Assembly: GCA_009602725.1 (NCBI GenBank)
Contig: WELB01000008.1
Coordinates: 132,329-177,888, forward strand
Source: Spirogloea muscicola
Taxonomy: Eukaryota > Streptophyta > Zygnematophyceae > Spirogloeales > Spirogloeaceae
DNA length: 45,560 bases
Direction of reading: 5' to 3'
The notes beneath the pieces are model-generated. The model saw only the letters and a list, made by a program, of their open reading frames with translations, was not told where the DNA came from and did not search any database. The position numbers and the translations under genes are program-made. Position 1 is the first letter of the stretch. Every line of letters begins with the position of its first letter. Below, in pieces: positions 9,926 through 24,922 of this stretch.

Positions 9926-12900
9926 ATGCTCGAGGACTGGGAGGCCAGCGACGGCCGCGGTGGCGACGACGACGGCGGCGGCGGGGGTCGCCATGCGGGC
10001 TCTCTCGACGGCCTCGGCGCCCCTGGAGGCTCGGGCCGGAGCTTCGCGGAGGATGCTGCTGGCACCAAGGCAGGCGCTCTGATCCGCCAGGCTCCTCTTG
10101 CTGGCCTACCTTGCTGGCCAGGGCCAGAAGGACGTTGCCGCTAGTGGCCACGCTTGCCTGAGCAACGCGAAGTTGCTGTGGCGGCCTCAGGCTGCGCCAG
10201 CGCTGCGGCCGGAGCAGAGCCCCATCTTTGGCGTGGAGATGCTGGAGCGGGACGCTGCGCAGGGCCACGGTCTTGTCACGTGTGCCGCTGCTGGCAACAA
10301 CACCGTCGTGGTCGGGACCTCCCTCGGCTGGCTCGCCCGCTTCGACTTCTCTACTGGCGAAGCGAGAGGTGAGGCAAATGTTCATCTGTGCAACAACCTT
10401 TGATAACACAGGAGCTGCTATGCACGTCCTTGTGCCACTCTTATGTAGCGGCTCTCTTTGACGACCAATCAAGGACATTATTCTGCGATTGGCGCGGCTG
10501 AGGCCTGCTAGAGTAGCAGTGTCATGGCCAGTACTTCGCGAGTACTGGCAGATATCAGCTTGAGTCATTCGAGGGGAAGCTTGGACTCGCCGGCAGTCCG
10601 CCGCATCTTTCTGGACCCCAGTGGAAGGCACACCATTGCTGCTCTGGTCGGTGGAGAAGCTGTATATGTACATGCGAGGTGGACTGCCGGCAGGCCCATC
10701 AGCCGCCTCAAGGGCCTCAACCTCAACGCCATTGCCTGGCACAGGCAGCAGGCATCTGATGGTACAGCATGGGCTCCCTTACTCCTCTGCATCTGAGCAA
10801 TAGATCTCTGAAACAGACGATGTGACTGACTAGACCAGGACAGATTTTGTGCACCTTTGATGTATAAGACCGCATACTTGATGTATGGTCAGTCAGCACC
10901 AGGGAGATTGTAGCGGCAACAGAGGAAGGTCAATTACTAGAGCTGCTCATTGAGGAGCGAGAGAAGAGGGAGAAGTACGTGCGTTTGCTTTATGAGCCGG
11001 CAGGCGAAAACAGAGAGCCATTTTCAGATGTGCAGGTGCTGAGCAATTTCCTTGCCCCGCTTCTTAACAGTAGTGGCTCAATGCGAGCCTTTATTATATA
11101 AGCCAGATTCACACCCTTACTGTCATTATGCGGTATCCAAAAGATGAGAGGGAAGTAAGAGCAATAATTCATCAGCAAGACATAGCATTTTGAGCTTCTG
11201 AGCTGGGGGGTTTGTAGATGGAGACTACAGGGACAGCACCGAGCCTTCGCTACTTCGTGATGGCAGTGACTCCTACAAGACTCTATGTCTTCACAGGAGT
11301 AGGAACTCTCGAGGTAGGTTGCTCATGGAGCTGTGTTACCATCAAGCTGTTTGCTCCAGCATAGTATCCATCCATTTCATGCAGTGATAATCTCTCTCTG
11401 ACATGTATGTGTTCTAAGGTGTACAACTCTTATCTTGCAAATGTCAAGGGACTTATCGATCAGGTTCCTAGTTACACCCACTGCTTTGTCTTTGCATTGT
11501 GCCATTGGTGTCTACAATAGGACATAGGGGCTGTGATGATTCGAGCAGCACTACAGATGCTCTGCTTATAACCTCTACCGGTTGCTTTTGACGGAGCAGG
11601 CTGTCTTCACTCCATATTCTACTCAGCTGCCCAGATATACAGAGCTTCCGAGCACCTACAATGCCAGGTCTCTTGCGCAATTCCGTCAAGGACATAGTCC
11701 TTCAAGCACTGAGCCTCTAGCAGCTCCATTCTTAAGGACCTCTTCTTATAAGACTTGTTGGCAGGAAAAGCAGTCTGGAAAGTGGAAGAAAAAAGAGCCA
11801 ATGACTGTTACATGGATGTTTTGCATGAGCGATTGGGTTAATCAATGATACAGATCATGGGTGTTGGCCCGCTATTGGCCCGCTGATTGCCTTCAGCTTA
11901 AATTTCATTAGCAAGTGTGTGTCTGCTTGCAGCGAGCTGCACTTTTTTGGCAAAGCTCGAAGGCGGCCAGAGCAGTTTGCCTGGCTAGCGGGGCCCGGCA
12001 TTCTCCATGGTCATCTCACGCTGTCTCCAATCAGGTGCCTCCTTGGTGCACTTGTGAGGGCCCTCTACAGTGTGTGACCCTGTGATGCCTTGTATCTGCA
12101 CAGCATTCTACTATACCAGCCGCAGACTTTGGGTGCTGGGTTGATGTTAGCAAATGAGTTGCTTACTGACTTGCTCCTTATTGCAATGCTTTGCAGTGCT
12201 TCCACTGGCATTGAGGAGTTTGCTTACGTACAAAGTAAGTGGTTGCTGGAGTACTCAAAGTTGGAAGATATCACTGTTGCTTCTGACGAGCAAAGTGCCC
12301 CTGCCAGCACCACCAACAGCAGGCCCCTCTCCCTCGCTGTCACTGAGTACCATTTCTTGCTGCTTTTTCCAAATAAGCTGAAGGTGATCACGTTCATCTC
12401 CTTGTTAGGAAAGGCAGTTGCTGTTGGCCGTCAACTTTACTTCTCCCTGTGCTGTCCTTCTTTGAAATTACCATAGCATACACCTAGGTGCAGGTCATCT
12501 CTTATCTTCATTGCTCGTTTTTATGAGCAACTGCTGACCATGTAGGTGCTCAATCACATATTTGCAGTAGCCTGTATAAACTGTTGGCAAGGGTTGCAGT
12601 TGAGTTACGATATACTACTGGTGACCTCAGGTTGTGAACAGGGTGAACCAGGCAGTGGTCGAAGTCGAAGTTTTTGGAGCAAGACTGGAGGTCGGATCCA
12701 AGGGCATGCTGGGATCGACAGAAGACCCTGCTGCTGGCACAGTATACGCCTTTAGTGAAACGTCATTGTACGAGGTACAACTCTTGTGTCTTCAGTGATG
12801 CATAGAGATCGAAATATGTAACAGTACCTCCAAGTAATGATCATTTTTATTACAGATGCCTCTTATATTGTTCAAAAGAGAACATAACATATGACCTGCT

Positions 12901-15900
12901 AGTTCATTGTTGGGCGTCAATGTGGCTAATCTGTGATAGTGGTTGACTGAGGCATCTTATTGATGGGCAATGTGTTGGGCAACTAGTATCACAGATCTCG
13001 TCCACCGACGAGGCCAGAAATATGTGGAGGGTTCACCTTCTGCGCAAGGAGTACGCTGCAGCACTAAGCCACTGCCGTAGCGATGCACAAAGAGATCAAG
13101 TCAACTTGGCGCAGGTATATTGCTGCAATTAGAAAGGGGACTCTCTTCTCAGTAAATGTCTGGCTCATGACGTCATTCTGGTGACTTTGTGGGGCCATAA
13201 CGTGCACTGCACACTATGATTTGGGAGCCTGTTGCTTCAGGCACTTGCTGGCACCTTGATGTATCTGTATGCCATGTCACAATAATGTGAAAGCTGCAGG
13301 AGTTGATCCCTAGAGCACACGACCGATCGCTCATTTCAACAGTTGTACAGAAGGGAGTGTTTTGATTCACAGGGAGGTATTCCTGAGAGGGATCGAATTG
13401 AGCAGTCATGCTACCACGGTGCTGATTGTTGTGCCATCGCTCACAGGCAGAAGAGGCCTTCGCTCAGGGAGATTATGACAGAGCAGCCTCCTTTTATGCC
13501 AAAGTAATCAGCTAAACTGTTTAGGACTACATCGAATATGCATCTTCAGTTGTGCGCCGAAATGACTAGAGGTTGCAGTATGCCCTTGCTTGTGTGTTGG
13601 TTATGACAAGCAGGATAAGGGCTTCTTCAAGTAGCTGTTGTTGATAATACAGCAGCAAGTCTGCAAGCAGGAAGCAGTAACCGCAATGCATACTTCCTCA
13701 TTCCAGATAGGCAGCTCCGCAACCTTTGAAGAGATTACACTTAAGTTCATAGCAGTACAGGCCCAGGTAACCAATTTTGCAGAAGCCCTAAGCTAATAGC
13801 AATATCTGTCGCTCACATCCGCCTCTTGCTGATATTTGCAAGTTTGCAAGTATGTTATTCATTGAAGCATTGCATATGGTAGTGGTCAAGTGCCAACCCC
13901 TTTCTTAAAGCTAATACTGACATAGGCTACTGAAGCTGAGCATGTGTTTGTCAATAGTTTTGCATTTCGCTTCTAGTTTAAGTATCATGTGTGTCTCTCA
14001 TGTCTGTAGCTGACAGATTTCATGTCTGCCTTACAGGATGCACTGCGAAACTTCTTGCTATATAAGCTTGATCACCTTGCAAAAGAGGTGAGTACTTCTT
14101 TAAAGGTTGCTGTCATCGTATCGCTGTTGTGAGATCCCAATAACCCCTCATGTGACTTGATTACTGATGTGCAGGATAGAACCCAGATCACCATGGTAGC
14201 TACCTGGACTCTAGAGCTTTATCTTGACAAGGTATTTGTTCACAACTTATCATCATGCACCATGGTAATGCTGACGGGCTGAGAAACTAGATGGTTGTCT
14301 GTGCTGATGAGCGTGGAGCAGGTCTTCGCTTCAGATCAAACCTTTTAACCTGACTGCTACTAGTCCAGACTACCTTAACAAGCAGATCTTGGATTTTGCG
14401 ATCTTTTTGGTGTGAGCACCAGATCAATTATATTCTGCTTCACAGTGATGAACTACAAACGAAGTACAGAGGAGGACCTGCTAAGGAGGTTGTGGATGAG
14501 GACATAGAAGATGGGTCTGAGCATGAAGAGTACAAGAAATTGGTGCAAGAGTTTAGGGCGTTTCTGAGTGATAACAAGGATGCTCTCGACGAAGCCACAA
14601 CAATGATGCTGTTGAGCAGGTCAGCTTGTAGATAGCTGTTGAACCATACTTGCCACTCTTCAACCTGTGTATTGCATGAGATGTTTCCATTTCCATACTG
14701 GAAAGATGCATACTCGAATACAAGCCAGTAAGCATGCAAAGCTACAACAGGCCATTTGTGCTGGCCTCCAGTACGTCTCATGTCAGGAAACTTGCCAGGT
14801 TACATACAATACAGCTGAGATTGCAACACAATCTTGCTACCAATCAGGAGTAAGGCTTCTAGATCCAAGAAATGTCGCATGCTTCCAACTTCGTTGCAGT
14901 TATGGAAGGAATGAAGAGCTCCTATATTTCGCATCATTGCGTGAACAGCATGAGTTTGTGGTGCGCACTCACATCCAGGTATTGAATCATATATCGACAC
15001 CACAATCTACCTGATAATAGAGTTGTCCTTACCGTTCAGCCTTCCTGATCTATATTGAGCTGTAAAACAAGCATCTTGGCTGTCAGATGCAGTATGTCTT
15101 TGACGGGAAATGTGGAAGCCAGCTGGAGCCATCAGAGTCTATAGCTTTGTTCTTAGTCTACCTTGTGCAGAATCACGATGCCAAGAAGGCGCTAGCTACG
15201 CTTCGGCGGCCACGGGTGCCTGTGGAGCTTCAGGTAGTCTGCAGTGCAAAGATTTCTGAAGCTTGAACTGAAAAACGATTTATGTCACAGGACTGCGCAG
15301 TAATAATAAAAATCTGTTGTCTGTGCAGTATGCATTTGCTCCACAGCTGATTACGTTGGATCCTCAAGGGACGATTGATGCATGGGTGGCAGCCGGTGCT
15401 TTACTTGATCCTCGGCGCCTCATGCCAGCTTTGATTCGAGACACCAGCACCTTAAAGTAACTCCTTGGCAACTGCATTTGCATCTTCTTAGCTTCATGAC
15501 ATGTTTTGATTCGTCGGACTCTAATTTCCTATCTTAGGCAGCTCTTCCATATGAGCCCACTTGACCAAAAGGCTGCCCAGTCCGTCACATTTCTCCACTC
15601 CACTTCTTTTTCATTCTACGTGCACTGTGCACATTCTCTTCACTTCACTATGTCATGCCCTTACCTCAGTGGCGGGACCATTGCACCAAATACATTTTCT
15701 TTGAAAAGCATAGAAAGACGATCCAAGGAGAAGCATATACAAGCCAGCCCAAAGTGCATATATTTCTTGAGCTTCTCGTTTCCTAAACAGGGCTGCTTGT
15801 TTGACAATTTGTAAGCAGGGGTGGAGATGTTGAGATTGTCAGATACTTGGAATACTGTGTGAGAAAGCTAAGATCCGAGGATCCAGCCATTCACAATCTC

Positions 15901-18120
15901 TTGCTATCTTTGTATGCAAAGCGGGTGCGTCAACTCTAGCCTCTCATTGAACAAGCAGCTCCGCATCTTTGTGCCCAAATGCATGGGCTGTGTTATCTTC
16001 CCCATCATCCCTTTGCATCTGTTCCCCTGATACAATATTCCCTCAGATTCTTATCCTACAGCAATGCAAGGACCTTGAATATCTGCTCAATTCCAGGCAC
16101 CGCAAGTATGTCCTTCTTACTTCTAGACTGAATAGGATACAGTAAGGAATGTCAACTATGCTTTGGTGTCCTTTCAGGAAGATGAAGCTGCATTACTTCA
16201 ATTTTTGGGATCAGTACCTGGCGGCGCAGGCGTGGAAGGCGAGCCAAAGTATGACACAAAGCTGGCCTTGCGCCTCTGCATGGAGCACAAGCGCGTACGT
16301 GCCTGTGCGCACATCTACAGCTTCATGGGGATGCACAGAGAGGCAGTTTCCCTCGCTCTGAAGGTACTGCAGTAACTCGACCTTCATAGTGACGCAATGC
16401 TAATTCTTCTCATTTGAATCAGCTGATTGGCTAGTAGCTCGACGACAGCATGGACAATGCAGATGAAGACCGGGCAACATGACTGTGTAGGTGGACCTGG
16501 AGCTTGCCAAGAAGGAGGTTAGGAAAGTGGAAGGTGATGAGGAGCTACGCAAGAAGCTCTGGTTGATGATTGCTAAATTTGTAATCGAACAAGGAGGCAA
16601 GAAGGACGTGAAAATGGCGGTTGACCTGCTCCATGAGACAGATGGGCTGCTTCACATTGAAGACATCCTGCCTTTCTGCCCTGAATTCACTCTTATTGAT
16701 GACTTTAAGGTCTGCTTCTCGCTCTTCTTAGATTCTTGACTTGCTACATGCCAGTCAATCTGCAAGGCTCAACTTGATGTAGTTTTTTATCCTCTATTCC
16801 GTTACATTGGCTTCACTGACCACGGAGCTGAGTGACTCTCACTGACAAAGAGCTGCTTGGACACTGAGTGGCACCATATGGCAGGAAGCTGTTTGCGAGT
16901 CTTTGGAGAGATACAAGGAGCAGATAGAGGAGCTTAAGGGCGAAATGGCGGCAGCCACACGGTGTGCAGACGCTATTCGCGCTGACATTGCAGCTCTTGC
17001 CAGGCGCCATGCTGTTATTCACGAAGATGATACCTGTAGTGTACGTAACCCAAGGGGCACTCTCTTCTCAGCTGATGACAAGATCCTTTTGGATTGTAGC
17101 TGCTCCTGCATGTTGTAATGTTTAACGCTGTTAATTCGCTGGGCAACAAATATTATAATACTCCAGAAGAGAGGAGAGTCCAGCAAAGAGCAGAGTGCAC
17201 ATGCTTGACAAATGAGTGGAGATAGGAGATTATACCTACTGTGTACTCATGGCGCTTGGGAGTAGTGATCGTGCAAGTTTGAAGATGCTTGAGACAATGT
17301 CAGTAAGACAATCAGGTCAGCCTCACTGTTGCTGCATGCGAACCTGCAGATGTGCTCAAAGCCTCTCATAGCAACAAGTGGATTGGGTGCTGAATGGCCT
17401 TTGCAACTTGCTCCATTTTATGCCTTCCCTTGCGGACACTCCTTTCACTCGTCGTGCCTCACATCCCATGTCCTTCGGCACTCCACTTCCTCTGAGGTGA
17501 GACAAGCTAGTCTGGTCATGCGCGCAGCCTCACTTATGGATGGTTGCCTGGACTTGCACATTGTTGCAGTGCAAGAGGATCTACAAGTTGTATGTAGAAA
17601 GTTGAGGCTTTTGATTCTGGTCAAAAGGTGAGATTCTGTTCTGCCAGATTATAGGGGACTGATTCACCTGGCTCTTGTCACAGTTTTGCCGTGGCTTAGT
17701 CATGACCATATGTCCTGCTGCTGCAGAGAGAGGTGATTGAGCGCTTGAAGCAGGACCTTATTAAATTGCTGGAAATCTCAAAGGGCACCAGCAGCAAGGA
17801 CAAGCCTGGCCAGGGCCCTGAGATCAGCTCACAAATGGAGCAGGTACATTGACCTCAGTATTCTATGCATGTCCTTGGACTTGCAGTTAAACTCCAAAAT
17901 GTATGCCAATCGTCTACAAGGGCACTTGAGATATTGATTGTGATCGGCTCTATTGATGCTGCAGATCAGAACTGGCTTGGACCAGGCAGTGGCTAGTGAG
18001 TGCCCCTTCTGTGGGGAGCTCATGGTGCGAGAGATTGCAGAACCTTTTGTTGGCCCGGAGGAAAAGGATGTCGCCAAGAAGTGGGAGCTGCGGACACCTC
18101 CTGCTCCAACAGTGAGGTAG
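9926..18120 (+). CDS. VPS18: VPS18, HOPS/CORVET core subunit with C-terminal RING
   Basis: Scaffold subunit of the tethering complexes for endosome and vacuole fusion. Exons after the first: 10552-10761, 10893-11035, 11218-11313, 11600-11667, 11933-12034, 12197-12383, 12631-12774, 12995-13114, 13447-13503, 13707-13766, 14037-14087, 14175-14231, 14423-14619, 14900-14978, 15171-15233, 15329-15456, 15819-15924, 16178-16363, 16491-16709, 16885-17040, 17350-17496, 17727-17843, 17965-18120; all junctions keep frame, total about 1,010 residues. The propeller part shows VRRIFLDPSGRH, SRLKGLNLNAIAWH, YFVMAVTPTRLYVF, SELHFFGK..FAWLAGPGI and TEYHFLLLFPNKLKV. Next come alpha-solenoid repeats, a Glu/Lys coiled coil, and a RING: TCSMC, CGHSFHSSC, ECPFC. 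The exon ending at 10368 (PIFGVEMLERDAA..GWLARFDFSTGEAR) is certain, but its 5' border and the start are not; ATG 9926 requires an extra splice I could not fix. Confidence 0.92.
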
Positions 18121-19072
18121 AGCTCATCCTGCCACGGAGGGTGTCTGCTCGTTGTGGTCTTACCTTGGATTTGACTCCGAAATTTGGAAACCTGTGTGTG
18201 ATCATGGTAGTCAATTGTCAGTCACAAGCCATTGATGAGTATGTTCATGACGCCCGGCGCATAGAATGCCGGGTGATTGTAGGCCACTGGCCTCCTGCAT
18301 GGCTCTCTTTAGCTGGTCAGCAAGGAGCATCATCATTGTTAAAGCGACGGTCCCATATCACAGAGGCGGCTCACATGGTGGTTGCTAGAGTAGGTCCACT
18401 GGCTACTTTGAAAGTCACATGGAGGCACCTTGACAGGTGTATGGCGTAGGTCTGCATATGCAGGTTGCTAGCTATTTTTTGGTGATCGAGCTTCTTTTGC
18501 CACTTGATTACGCATGTGAAAGCCACTTCCTTTGAACGTCATTATGCACACTGCAAGTCAGACGGGGTGTCCCGTGCAGACGAAGGAGAATGCATTTCAT
18601 CACGTGTAGGTGACTGATGCTCCGTGGTCACTTGCAAAGGGAGCGGGTAATAGACACTATGATGGTCAATCAATGATACACCTTGCCCTTTCGGGTAAAC
18701 CCAATCTGGCCCTTGACCTCATGCACATCACAGTCTGCACAGCGAATGCTGGACGAGGTGCATCCGTGCAGTCAGTAGACTAGGCAGTGCACCATGTGCA
18801 TTATGGTCGAGGAGGCTAGACAAGTGCTGCGGTGGTCCTCGAAATACTGTCAGACCTTGCAGAGCTAGTAGTAACAGATTGGCAAAAGTACAAGGCCGGC
18901 ATCCAGCATCAGTGCGCCGAAATTACGGCTGCCAGATGAAGAACATATCAAGCATCCAGAGCTGTAGGAGCTCTGAGCAGTAGATTGGAGGTCTGTAGTG
19001 CTTCTTGGGAAGCGACACCATAACTGGCTGCATACACAAAATACGTTGCAGTGTAGAGTTCCGCAATGTGCG
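18121..19072. other. Intergenic between VPS18 and LEA_2 gene
   Basis: About 950 bp of mixed composition between convergent genes. I find no conserved reading frame, RNA gene or repeat in it. Confidence 0.45.
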
Positions 19073-19664
19073 TCAGGTGATAGCCGGCGGCTTGATTGCG
19101 ACCTTGTACGTCTTCACGTACGAGTAAGAGGGGGACTTCCAGTCGCCGAGCTGGAGCTGTGCGGTGACGTTCATCAGCACGGTGAGTGGGACGATGCCAG
19201 CCTTCTCGTCGGCCTCGAGGTAGTGCCCAACACCTGGCACGGGAACTTGAGTTGCGACGAACTCGGCCTGGACAGATGTGGTGTTGAGCGGGCCCTGGTA
19301 GAAGTCAGGGATGCGGGCAGTCCCGAGCTGCGCGCCCTGGTACGACAGCACGAAGCTGCTGTGCGCGTAGCGGATGCCGACGCGGCGGTTGGGGTTGGAG
19401 GCCTCGGCCTGCAGCAAGACGTCGGCGTAGAGGTACACGAGCGGCGTGGCGCGGCCGTCGACGACCTCGGTGGTGTTGAGCGCGCCGGTGGCGTCCTTCC
19501 ACGACACCCAGTACTGGACGTTGAGGCCGGCGAGGCCGTAGTGCGGCCGGGCCGGGCGCACGACGGCGTACGTAGCGACGAGCGCGGCGGCAGTCGCGAG
19601 GAGCGCCAGCAGCAGCAGGCCGCCGGCGAGGAGGCAGCAGCGGCGGGCGCGGGCGGAGGCGCCG
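19073..19664 (-). CDS. LEA_2 / NDR1-HIN1-like membrane protein, 5' end lost at gap
   Basis: About 196 residues are readable up to the poly(A) run. A basic, Cys-containing cytoplasmic edge (RARRCC) precedes one hydrophobic helix of roughly 25 residues rich in Leu and Ala. Then comes an extracytoplasmic beta-rich region with the LEA_2 pattern: a hydrophobic strand (YADVLLQAEASNPN), RVGIRYAHSSFVLSYQGAQLG, a PDFYQGPLNTT turn, and PLTVLMNVTAQL. Asn-x-Ser/Thr sites are present. Plant relatives sit in the plasma membrane and are linked to stress and immunity; the algal role is unknown. The coding frame runs uninterrupted into a homopolymer and gap, so the start and any upstream exon cannot be seen. 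Family assignment is moderate because LEA_2 sequence is weakly conserved. Confidence 0.55.

Positions 19665-19748
<84 letters not shown>
19665..19748. repeat. 84-base poly(A) run beside assembly gap
   Basis: An uninterrupted A homopolymer begins inside the LEA_2 coding frame and ends exactly where N begins. This looks like a sequencing or gap-filling artefact rather than biology; Phe or Lys runs read through it should be ignored. Confidence 0.9.
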
Positions 19749-20152
19749 NNNNNNNNNNNNNNNNNNNNNNNNNNNNNNNNNNNNNNNNNNNNNNNNNNNN
19801 NNNNNNNNNNNNNNNNNNNNNNNNNNNNNNNNNNNNNNNNNNNNNNNNNNNNNNNNNNNNNNNNNNNNNNNNNNNNNNNNNNNNNNNNNNNNNNNNNNNN
19901 NNNNNNNNNNNNNNNNNNNNNNNNNNNNNNNNNNNNNNNNNNNNNNNNNNNNNNNNNNNNNNNNNNNNNNNNNNNNNNNNNNNNNNNNNNNNNNNNNNNN
20001 NNNNNNNNNNNNNNNNNNNNNNNNNNNNNNNNNNNNNNNNNNNNNNNNNNNNNNNNNNNNNNNNNNNNNNNNNNNNNNNNNNNNNNNNNNNNNNNNNNNN
20101 NNNNNNNNNNNNNNNNNNNNNNNNNNNNNNNNNNNNNNNNNNNNNNNNNNNN
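19749..20152. other. Assembly gap, 404 N
   Basis: An uninterrupted run of N. The missing sequence should contain the 5' part of the LEA_2 gene. Isolated single N bases occur as well, near 32865, 36796 and 40632, each in GC-rich sequence. Confidence 0.99.
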
Positions 20153-20399
20153 GTCCGCGCCGCGGCCGGTGGCGGCTCTCGCGGCGGGGCCGGCGGCGGC
20201 TTCGTGGGCGAGGGGGGCCGCTGGCCGGCGGCGGGGCTGGGCGAGGAGTGGAGCCCCTCCGGAGGAGGGAGGGAGGAGGGAGGGGGGGCTGGGCCCCCAC
20301 CAAACTCCCCGCCCCGGCGGCTGTGGCGGGCGCACCTGGGAGGCGCCCTGGCGGTGCCGGACGTTCGGCCCGTAGCAGGGCGCACAGGTGCTGTCTGCG

Positions 20400-23899
<3,500 letters not shown>

Positions 23900-23900
<1 letters not shown>

Positions 23901-24922
23901 TGTGGTGAGCCTTCCGCATTTCTGCAGGTCGCGCACTAGTGCTGTCGGGGTTCTTTGTTGGGGCTTGTCTCTTTCAGAAGTAATGTGCACCGCATTTGCC
24001 CCTTCTGTATGCTGGTAACAGAAAATGTCAATGGCCTCATAGCAGGAGCAGCGAAGGCAGCATAGCTTCCTGTAGTGCAAGCAGTCTGAAAGTTCATGTT
24101 AACATTGGCCGGTATTGATTCGCAGAGCAAGGCGGCAGCATCACAAGCAACACGAAAGGGGGGGGGGGGTGTCCACGGTCTGCCAGTGGCACTTGTAAGT
24201 ACCAACAAGCCTTTGTGTACTTCTGCATTGACAACACACTCTCAGGCAGGCCTGCAGCTATCACCACACCAAAGGCTGCTGCAACAACTCTACGTGCACC
24301 CTCTTAGCAGGGATGCAAGATACACCAGCAAGATGTTCAAATGCCAGCCTGCATGACACTCTGGTCCAAGGCATCAGAAAGATGATATCCTGTCATAGAA
24401 CTGCAGAGCGGATTAAGTGGGAAGCATGAGCCGAATTGGGCGCCAAGGCAAGCTCAGACGCTCCGCCACTAGAACCTTGTACAGGCCTAACTGGTTAAAG
24501 GAGCTACTTGCACACCTGCATCATATAGCAATCACCATACTGCACCATTCGGCACACAACAGTGACGCCCATACGTTGAAGCAGCAAGCACAGATTAAAG
24601 CTGTCCCGATTGCCTGATTCAATACTGCCAATTTCGTGTGCATCCTACTCCTACCTGCTGGACATTGCCAGTTGCGCAGCTGCACTATGAAATGCACACG
24701 GTGACCAGCTCCACCTTGTCGGCGAGGGCCAGGCAACAGATGGGCACCAAAGAATGGGGGATGGCACAGGGGCGGCCCGGCCTCAATGAAAAGCGCGCCT
24801 CGCTGTGCTCACAGTAAGGTGAGTAGTATAGACGGTCCTAATACCTTGTGGCTACACCTGCACCTTGATTGCCTGGCCTACATTGCAAAGAGCTGAAGGT
24901 TTTTTGGGGTGATAAATGAGCT
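23900..24922. other. Intergenic 3' of exportin-7, nothing recognised
   Basis: About 1 kb with a run of ten G near 24160. I see no supported gene; the right end should hold the 3' UTR of exportin-7. Confidence 0.4.

Noticed and set aside
16050-16110. Possible small exon between two VPS18 exons near 16060
   Set aside because: The flanking exons join in frame and match the family without it.
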